Source of the DNA: Dinghuibacter sp964544695
GTDB taxonomy: Bacteria > Bacteroidota > Bacteroidia > Chitinophagales > Chitinophagaceae
Length of the DNA stretch: 64,000 nucleotides
Assembly: GCA_964544695.1 (NCBI GenBank)
Contig: CAZJDB010000154.1
Coordinates: forward strand, 1 to 64,000
Direction: 5' to 3'
Shown here: piece after piece, positions 58,111-64,000 of the stretch
Numbering within the stretch: position 1 is the first letter of the stretch
Layout: every line of letters begins with the position of its first letter
Translations under genes and position numbers: made by a program
The notes under the pieces: model-generated
What the model was told of the DNA's origin: nothing
Seen by the model: the letters and a program-made list of their open reading frames with translations, nothing else
The model's database searches: none

Positions 58111-60162
58111 ATGGCGGACACCGAATTATTGCTGAAAGCCTATCGCCTGATGTGCCTGGCGGCTGCCATGGCCGAGACTTATGAACGCAACCGGAATATT
58201 GCCAAATATGTCCATTCCACATCCAGGGGTCATGAAGCCATCCAACTGGCCACTGCCTTCCACCTCCAGCCCCGGGATTTCGTAAGCCCCTATTACCGCG
58301 ACGAAAGCCTTCTCCTGGGCCTGGGCTTCACGCCCGGGGAATTGATGCTTCAATTGCTGGCCAAAGGGGATGACCCATTTACAGGCGGAAGGGAATATTA
58401 TTCGCATCCCAATTCAAGGGACCCCCAAAAACCGACCATCATCCATCAAAGCAGCGCCACGGGCATGCAGGCCATACCCACCACGGGGATCGCCCAGGGT
58501 TTGCAATACCTGGAGGCAATCGGACGGCCCTGGAGCGAAAGCCCGTCCGTCGTGGTCTGCTCCCTGGGCGATGCCAGCGTCACCGAAGGAGAGGTTAGCG
58601 AGGCTTTCCAGTTTGCCGTCCTGAAAAAACTGCCCATCATCTACCTCGTCCAGGATAACGGTTGGGGCATCAGCGTGCACGCTTCAGAAAGCCGGGCCAT
58701 GGACGCCTACACCTATGCCGGCGGGTTCACCGGGATGCATCGGATAAAGGTGGACGGAGCCTCCTTCGAGGATAGTTTCCGCACCATGGAAGAGGTGTTC
58801 GCCCATGTGCGCCTTCACAAGGAGCCCTGGCTGGTCCACGCGCGCGTCCCCCTGCTGGGTCACCATACCAGCGGGGTGCGCAAGGAATTTTACCGCGATG
58901 AGCGTGATTTGGCGGCCCACGCCCAGGATGACCCCCTTCCCAGGTTAAGGAACCTGCTTTGGGAACGCGGCGTACCCGCCGAGCGTCTGGAAAGTATTGC
59001 CGCCTCCGCAAGGGAAAGGGTTGCCGTGGACTTCAAAGCCGCCGTGGAAGCCCCCGATCCCGACCCGGCTACCGTGGGAGATCACGTCTTTGTACCGACG
59101 TCAATAACGGCAGAGCGAGGCGACCGTGTACCGAAAGACGGCGAAAAAGTAATGATGGTCGATGCGGCCCTGCACGCCCTGGAAGAAATATTAAAAGACC
59201 ACCCCGAAGCCCTGTTCTACGGTCAGGATGTAGGCCGCCGCCTGGGTGGCGTCTTTCGGGAAGCCGCCACGCTTGCCCAGAAATTCGGGGATCACCGCGT
59301 CTTCAACACGGCCATACAGGAAGCCTACATCATCGGTTCCACCGTCGGCCTGACGGCCCTTGGGCTCAAACCCGTGGTGGAGGTCCAGTTCGCCGATTAT
59401 ATATACCCGGGAATGAACCAACTGGTTACGGAGATCTCAAAGTCCTGTTACCTGAGTGCGGGAAAATTCCCCCAGTCCACCATTATTCGGGTTCCCATAG
59501 GCGCTTACGGGGGCGGCGGACCCTATCATAGCGGAAGCATAGAAACGACCCTGCTTTCCATCAAGGGCATCAAGGTGGCCTACCCCTCCAATGCGGCCGA
59601 TATGAAAGGCTTGATGAAAGCCGCCTTCCTGGACCCCAATCCCGTCATCATGCTCGAGCACAAGGGGCTCTATTGGAGTAAGGTGCCCGGGACCGAAAAC
59701 GCGCGCCAAATCGAACCGGCACAGGATTATATCCTTCCCCTTGGAAAAGGGTGCATCGTGCGGGCTGCTGATCCCGCGGCCGTTAAAAACGGCGAAAGTT
59801 GTTGCGTGATCACCTATGGGATGGGCGTATATTGGGCGGTGGCCGCCGCCACGCGATTGAATAACCAGGTCGAAGTCATCGACCTGCGGACCCTGTTCCC
59901 CCTGGATGAAGACCTCGTCATGTCGACCGTGAAGCGTCATGGTAAATGCCTGGTTCTCACTGAAGAACAACAAAATAATTCCTTCGCCGAAGCCCTGGCT
60001 TCCCGGATCAGCCGGGAATGCTTCCCCTGGCTGGACGCTCCGGTTGAGGTCCAGGGAGCCCTGAACCTGCCCGCAGTACCCATGAATGCCGCCCTGGAAG
60101 CGGCCATGTTACCCGGTCCTGATAAGGTATTCCACCGCTTACAAATTCTTTTGCAATCCTGA
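58111..60162 (+). CDS. 2-oxoacid dehydrogenase E1, alpha and beta subunits fused
   Basis: A 683-residue fusion of an E1-alpha-like half (about 1-330: HSTSRGHEAIQLATAF, GDASVTEGEVSEAFQFAV, LVQDNGWGIS for ThDP/Mg2+ binding) and an E1-beta-like half (about 345-683: GQDVGRRLGGVF, FNTAIQEAYIIGSTVG, PGMNQLVTE, HSGSIETTLLSIKGIKVAYPS). It decarboxylates pyruvate or a branched-chain 2-oxoacid and would need E2 and E3 encoded elsewhere. Fused E1 enzymes are usual in the phylum. The sequence does not settle the substrate. Confidence 0.9.
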   Translation: MADTELLLKAYRLMCLAAAMAETYERNRNIAKYVHSTSRGHEAIQLATAFHLQPRDFVSPYYRDESLLLGLGFTPGELMLQLLAKGDDPFTGGREYYSHPNSRDPQKPTIIHQSSATGMQAIPTTGIAQGLQYLEAIGRPWSESPSVVVCSLGDASVTEGEVSEAFQFAVLKKLPIIYLVQDNGWGISVHASESRAMDAYTYAGGFTGMHRIKVDGASFEDSFRTMEEVFAHVRLHKEPWLVHARVPLLGHHTSGVRKEFYRDERDLAAHAQDDPLPRLRNLLWERGVPAERLESIAASARERVAVDFKAAVEAPDPDPATVGDHVFVPTSITAERGDRVPKDGEKVMMVDAALHALEEILKDHPEALFYGQDVGRRLGGVFREAATLAQKFGDHRVFNTAIQEAYIIGSTVGLTALGLKPVVEVQFADYIYPGMNQLVTEISKSCYLSAGKFPQSTIIRVPIGAYGGGGPYHSGSIETTLLSIKGIKVAYPSNAADMKGLMKAAFLDPNPVIMLEHKGLYWSKVPGTENARQIEPAQDYILPLGKGCIVRAADPAAVKNGESCCVITYGMGVYWAVAAATRLNNQVEVIDLRTLFPLDEDLVMSTVKRHGKCLVLTEEQQNNSFAEALASRISRECFPWLDAPVEVQGALNLPAVPMNAALEAAMLPGPDKVFHRLQILLQS

Positions 60163-60496
60163 GTTGATTCGAATTTGCCTAGTTTCATCCGATCATCCCA
60201 GGCATGCACCGCTCACAAGGAAGATTTACCAGATTATATGGGAATTGTCGTCACGAAGGGAATCGTAGATATCTTTATTCATTGAACCTTACGGATTTTA
60301 ACCCGGATCTGTACAAATATTAATCATGAAAGCTTCGCTTATACGAAGGCTTTTCCATTTGTCCACATTTGGGTTTTTCATGCAAATAATATTGTTCATT
60401 TTGTCGTTTATTGTAACGCCATGAATCCCCCCAACGTCTTATAAAGGCGTGAGGGTAATTAAAGTATAGCCAATAATTAAACGCGTAACGCTGTTT
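60163..60496. other. Intergenic region of 334 bases, one terminator-like hairpin
   Basis: I see no gene here. A hairpin AAGCTTCG/CGAAGGCTT with one bulged G at 60330-60352 is followed by four T residues and could terminate the E1 transcript weakly. The right half is AT-rich and probably holds the promoter of the following gene, but no TAnnTTTG box stands out. A 68-codon minus-strand frame at 60320-60526 has no coding character. Confidence 0.5.
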
Positions 60497-61168
60497 ATGA
60501 AAAACAAAATGATGAAGGGCGCTCATCTCACCGAGAGGAAGTGTAAGGAGATCATCCGCCTTTTCTGTGAGGACCTGACCGCCACCCAGATTGCCGATGT
60601 CAGCGGCGTCAGCAGGGTCACGATCAACAATTACCTAAAGCTCATCCGGACGCACATCGCCAAGTATTGCGAGGAGCACAACCCGCGCTATCGCATGGCT
60701 GGGGCATTTTCGTTTATGCCCATTCACGCCGGGGCCGTGTCGGGATTCCCTGATGAGCAGGAGGAAATGGGTTGGTTGTATGGCATTGCCCGCCATGAGA
60801 AGAAGCTGTTTGTAGACATGCTCACCCGGCAGGAGTACGAACAATTACTCCAGGGCGTTTCCAACAGGTCCCCGCATTACACGGCCCTGGCGGACATTTC
60901 AATGTGGCGCCTTACGAAACTCGAACCCCCATCCCTGCAGGCTTCCCTGCAAGACCAGGATGAGTACGACGTCTTTTGGTTCATGACCAAAAGCCGCTTG
61001 TCCAAGTTCAGGGGGTTGAACCGGAGTACCGCATGGCTGCACGTAAAGGAGTGTGAGTTCAGGTATAATTACCGCGCCGAGGACCTTTTCAAGTTATTGA
61101 CCTACATCATACAACGTAGGCCCCTGCATTATTCTAAAGGGCTGGCTCTGGAGATGGAAAAAAAATAG
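60497..61168 (+). CDS. Diverged IS1016-like (IS1595-family) transposase-derived protein
   Basis: A 223-residue protein. The N-terminal 11-60 matches the helix-turn-helix opening of IS1016-type transposases (IIRLFCEDLTATQIADVSGVSRVTINNYL). The C-terminal 160-210 matches their end (FWFMTKSRLSKF, LHVKECEFRYNYRAEDL, RRPL). In between, the usual DESYFG and HTDGW blocks with catalytic Asp residues are not recognisable. An Asp stands where the final NGIESFW Glu is expected. The frame is intact and there are no obvious terminal inverted repeats, so it may be a domesticated DNA-binding protein rather than a mobile element. Confidence 0.7.
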   Translation: MKNKMMKGAHLTERKCKEIIRLFCEDLTATQIADVSGVSRVTINNYLKLIRTHIAKYCEEHNPRYRMAGAFSFMPIHAGAVSGFPDEQEEMGWLYGIARHEKKLFVDMLTRQEYEQLLQGVSNRSPHYTALADISMWRLTKLEPPSLQASLQDQDEYDVFWFMTKSRLSKFRGLNRSTAWLHVKECEFRYNYRAEDLFKLLTYIIQRRPLHYSKGLALEMEKK

Positions 61169-61206
61169 CAACCTACCCTTGTAAGGACTCTAAGGATAAG
61201 TTGCTA
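61166..61206 (+). repeat. Inverted repeat overlapping the stop codon of the transposase-derived gene
   Basis: TAGCAAC (61166-61172, including the TAG stop) pairs with GTTGCTA (61200-61206), enclosing a smaller CCTT-GT-AAGG hairpin (61077-offset region 61177-61186). No T-run follows, so it is RNA structure or an operator rather than a terminator. Confidence 0.5.
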
Positions 61207-61335
61207 CCACAATTTTCTCATGTCTGCCCGGTGAAGGTGGGTGTTACCACCCCTAAGCAGGATCAAGATAGCGATTTTTTAATATTCCCGTGTATACGTG
61301 GAAGAAAATTCCTGTTGACGTCTAGGACCACGAAG

Positions 61336-61364
61336 ACTGCGCAAACCATTGCGCAGTTTTTTTT
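61336..61364 (+). terminator. Strong Rho-independent terminator before the sugar operon
   Basis: A nine-bp stem ACTGCGCAA/TTGCGCAGT, loop ACCA and a run of eight T residues. It is 168 bases after the transposase-derived gene and 40 bases before the transporter ATG. It either ends that gene's long 3' leader or attenuates the sugar operon. Confidence 0.9.
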
Positions 61365-61404
61365 CTGAGTGCAGCGTACTTGCAATGTATATTTATGCAA
61401 ACGA

Positions 61405-62724
61405 ATGCAAATGAAAGGATATGTGATCCTGATTGCCTCTGTTGCTGCGCTGGGCGGTCTCTTGTTCGGTTTCGATACGGCCGTCATCGCAGGGACCACT
61501 TCCTATATCACAAAATATTTTTCGCTGACCAACTGGCAACTGGGATTGGCGGTCGCCGCCACATCCCTGGGCTGTATCGGGGGTGCCTTTGTCTCGGGAC
61601 GGCTCGCTGATCGCTTCGGCCGCAAAAAGATCATGCTACTCACCGCCATCCTGTATATGGTAGCCGCCATTGGCAGTGGACTTGCCGGGACCTTTGCGAC
61701 TTTGGTCATTTACCGTATCGTTGGAGGCGTGGCCATTGGCCTGGCTTCGGCGATTGCCCCCATTTACATTTCGGAGATCGCCCCTGCCGGGGAAAGGGGA
61801 CGCCTTGGGATGTTGCAGCAATTGGCCATCGTCATCGGGATCCTGCTTTCCTCCTTGTCCAATTACCTTATAGCCCGGGTGGAAATCGACGATCCCTGGA
61901 GGTATATGCTGGGCATCGCTTTCCTTCCTTCCCTCGCCTTCTTTCTCTTGTTGTTACTTGTTCCTGAAAGCCCGCGCTGGCTGATCCTGAAGGGGAAGAC
62001 CGCCCAGGGAGAGCGCATCTTCGCCAGGATATCCCCGGATGCAAAGGCCCTGGTGGAGGCCGTATTGGCAGAAACCGCGAGTCATGTGATCGCCCCCTTT
62101 CGGGAAATCTTCACCCATCGTTACCGCAGGGTGGTATTCATTGGCTTTTGTTTTGCCAGCCTCGCCCAACTGACGGGGATCAACATCATCTTTTATTACG
62201 CCCCCCTGATTTTTCAAACGACGCACATGGGGGGAAGCGCCCTTTTTCAAACCCTCCTCCTTGGCATAGACAATCTTGTGTTCACCGTGGTAGCCTTTTG
62301 GATGATCGACCGGCTGGGGCGGAAAAAGCTCTTGCTGGCAGGTTCAGTGATCATGACGCTGTGCCTGGCGTTCCTGGGGATCCTGTTTTGGAAACAAGCC
62401 ACGAACAACGTGTACGTGTTGGCGGGCATGTTCTTGTACATCGCGGGCTTTGCGTGTTCCTGGGGCGTTGTCCTTTGGGTGTACGTCGCTGAGATTTTCC
62501 CCAACCGTATCCGGGGCTCGGCCACCTCCATGGCGGTGACGGGGAACTGGACCGCCAATACCCTGGTCGTCCTGACCTTTCCCCAGATACTGGCTACCCT
62601 CAAGGGCGGCCCGACCTTCCTCGTCTATGCGGCCCTGAATGCGGGCATGATTTGGTTTGTCTGGAAATATGTTTTTGAAACTAAAGGGATACCCCTGGAA
62701 AAAATAGAGGGCGCCTATACATGA
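61405..62724 (+). CDS. MFS sugar transporter (sugar porter family)
   Basis: A 439-residue proton-linked sugar uptake protein with 12 predicted helices. Family marks are GGLLFGFDTAVIAG in helix 1, GRLADRFGRKK between helices 2 and 3, the PESPRWL motif before the central loop, and DRLGRKKLLLAG after helix 8. ATG 61405 and ATG 61411 are both possible starts. A TATATTTA box at 61388-61395 may be its -7 element. Its TGA overlaps the following ATG (ATGA), so the hydrolase is translationally coupled to the transporter. Confidence 0.93.
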   Translation: MQMKGYVILIASVAALGGLLFGFDTAVIAGTTSYITKYFSLTNWQLGLAVAATSLGCIGGAFVSGRLADRFGRKKIMLLTAILYMVAAIGSGLAGTFATLVIYRIVGGVAIGLASAIAPIYISEIAPAGERGRLGMLQQLAIVIGILLSSLSNYLIARVEIDDPWRYMLGIAFLPSLAFFLLLLLVPESPRWLILKGKTAQGERIFARISPDAKALVEAVLAETASHVIAPFREIFTHRYRRVVFIGFCFASLAQLTGINIIFYYAPLIFQTTHMGGSALFQTLLLGIDNLVFTVVAFWMIDRLGRKKLLLAGSVIMTLCLAFLGILFWKQATNNVYVLAGMFLYIAGFACSWGVVLWVYVAEIFPNRIRGSATSMAVTGNWTANTLVVLTFPQILATLKGGPTFLVYAALNAGMIWFVWKYVFETKGIPLEKIEGAYT

Positions 62725-64000
62725 GAACCTTACTCGTAACCCTCTTGTGTTGTTGGGGCATGGGCGCCCTGGCTCAATGGCGTCCCTTGTATCATTTCAC
62801 CCCGGAAAAATTCTGGACCAACGACCCCAACGGTTTAATCTATCTCCATGGGGTTTATCAACTATACAACCAGCAAAACCCATACGGGAATGAATGGGGA
62901 CACATGAGCTGGGGCCACGCCTCCAGCACGGACCTGGTCCACTGGAAGCACCTCCCTTTGGCCATGCCGGAATCTGTGGAGGGCCCTGATACGACGTGGC
63001 GATATTCGGGCTGCGCCGTATTCGACGCGCACAATACCTGCGGGTACTGCAAGGGCGGAGGATGCATCGTGGCCATCTACACGGCCGATCAACCCAACCG
63101 GCACCGCGAGTCACAGTATATGGCCTACAGTAACGATGGGGGTATGACCTTTACCAACTATGGAGGAAATCCCGTGCTGGACCTGGGCCTCAGCGATTTC
63201 AGGGATCCGAATGTCAGTTGGAATGCGCAACTTGGACGCTGGTTGATGGTGGTTTCCATGGTGGGGGATCACCAGGTGCGCTTTTATACCTCACCCGACC
63301 TGAAGGTGTGGACCCTCCTGAGCAGTTTCGGCCCCCTGGGATTTGCAGGGGGTATTTGGGAATGCCCTTCGTTTTTCCAATTACCCGTGGAAGGAAAACC
63401 GGGCGTGCGTAAATGGGTGCTCACCCTTTCCTCTCCCGCTCCCCACGGAGGACCCTTCGTGCAATATTTCATCGGGGACTTCGATGGGAAGAATTTTGTA
63501 TGTCCGTCGGGCGATGTCCATCCATTTGACTATGGCAATACGTTTTACGCCTCCATTCCCTGGAGCGGAATGCGGACGTATCTTGGATGGATCGTGCCCG
63601 AGGCGAGGCCCACGTGGCCCTGGAGGGGATGCATGTCCATACCCCGGGACCTTTCCATTCGCGAAACGACCAAGGGGTATATTCTCGTGCAGGAGCCCGC
63701 GGCATTGATCCGCCAGGCTTTGCCCACGCTCAGCGGGCATCGGGAATACACATTGCGATCCGTGCACGATTCCTTGCAGTTGCCAGGCAATGCCTGGTGG
63801 CTGGAGGGGGACCTTCGCCCCGGAACCTCTGCCCGTGTGGGCTTGCGGATCGCGCGTAACCCGGCGACGGGGGAAGAAACCGTTATCGGCTACGATAAAA
63901 TCCTGGGCGCAGTATACGTGGACCGCAGCCATTCGGACACCAGCGGACTGAGCCGGGACAAGTTATTCCAGGTCATCCCCGCCGTACCGGAAAACGGCGT
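62721..64000 (+). CDS. GH32 fructan/sucrose hydrolase, secreted, 3' end cut by window
   Basis: The gene starts at ATG 62721, four bases inside the transporter's end, and runs off the window after 426 codons. A signal peptide (1-19, ending GALAQ) is followed by the five-bladed propeller domain with the GH32 triad: nucleophile Asp35 in WTNDPNG, Asp162 in FRDPN and acid/base Glu214 in WECPSF. It hydrolyses beta-fructosides, releasing fructose for the coupled transporter. An unusual cysteine group lies at Cys98, Cys107, Cys110 and Cys115, where relatives usually have none. Confidence 0.95.
   Translation, partial: MRTLLVTLLCCWGMGALAQWRPLYHFTPEKFWTNDPNGLIYLHGVYQLYNQQNPYGNEWGHMSWGHASSTDLVHWKHLPLAMPESVEGPDTTWRYSGCAVFDAHNTCGYCKGGGCIVAIYTADQPNRHRESQYMAYSNDGGMTFTNYGGNPVLDLGLSDFRDPNVSWNAQLGRWLMVVSMVGDHQVRFYTSPDLKVWTLLSSFGPLGFAGGIWECPSFFQLPVEGKPGVRKWVLTLSSPAPHGGPFVQYFIGDFDGKNFVCPSGDVHPFDYGNTFYASIPWSGMRTYLGWIVPEARPTWPWRGCMSIPRDLSIRETTKGYILVQEPAALIRQALPTLSGHREYTLRSVHDSLQLPGNAWWLEGDLRPGTSARVGLRIARNPATGEETVIGYDKILGAVYVDRSHSDTSGLSRDKLFQVIPAVPENG

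Noticed and set aside
60320..60526. 68-codon minus-strand frame upstream of the transposase-derived gene
   Set aside because: It is rich in Tyr, His and Phe from AT-rich DNA, overlaps the start of a better gene and shows no motif.

Overview
The window is a gene-dense bacterial chromosome segment from a member of the Bacteroidota. A Chitinophagaceae-like relative is my inference. The evidence is a perfect Bacteroidota-type promoter (TTTG-N19-TAnnTTTG) in front of a tRNA-Ala gene, further TAnnTTTG boxes, little sign of Shine-Dalgarno sequences, and lineage-typical families: an OmpL-like porin inside a kdp operon, outer-membrane beta-barrel receptor, head-GIN lipoprotein, DUF4421, DUF6728, GH92, an E1 alpha/beta fusion and the ligase-associated repair set. 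Base composition is GC-rich apart from AT-rich patches near 6.7-7.2 kb and 32.1-32.9 kb. No phage, CRISPR array or rRNA is visible. The kdpB gene at the left edge and a GH32 gene at the right edge are cut by the window.

Layout. 0-6.5 kb: kdpB-kdpC-porin-kdpD(N-terminal part)-histidine kinase, a potassium uptake and sensing operon with KdpD split in two. 6.5-10.5 kb: tRNA-Ala(GGC) with promoter and terminator, a small unknown gene, thioredoxin, a TonB-receptor-like outer-membrane protein. 10.6-19.2 kb: a seven-gene minus-strand operon for a tripartite ABC efflux system (HlyD adaptor, TolC-like channel, ATPase, two permeases) ending in its own NtrC-type regulator and kinase. A good sigma-54 promoter and an upstream inverted repeat lie directly before its first gene. 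19-28.9 kb: envelope and housekeeping genes (DUF4421, HdeD-like, M28 peptidase, free methionine sulfoxide reductase, cytochrome c, PAS protein, surE-membrane protein-lpxB, LexA-like regulator).

28.8-35.6 kb: the ligase-associated DNA damage response set (PdeM phosphoesterase, Lhr-like helicase, ATP-dependent ligase, MBL-fold exonuclease), interrupted by an AT-rich insert carrying a DUF4760 membrane protein and a tiny promoter-ORF-terminator unit. 35.6-41.3 kb: periplasmic-binding-like protein, guaA, head-GIN lipoprotein, M14 peptidase, rpsT. 41.4-45.8 kb: sucA-sucB, with two lipoyl domains in SucB. 45.7-51.5 kb: a sigma-factor unit, two methyltransferases, a nucleotidase, a lipoprotein and mnmA. 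51.7-60.2 kb: ssb, a GH92 mannosidase, radC, then prs-rplY-pth-FAH-E1 fusion. 60.2-64 kb: a diverged IS1016-like transposase-derived gene, then a sugar transporter translationally coupled to a secreted GH32 fructan/sucrose hydrolase.

The strongest candidates for something new are the self-contained sigma-54/NtrC efflux operon, the insert inside the repair cluster with its small transcript unit, the transposase-derived gene lacking a clear catalytic triad, and a set of -7 boxes placed only 4-7 bases before start codons, which suggests leaderless mRNAs.
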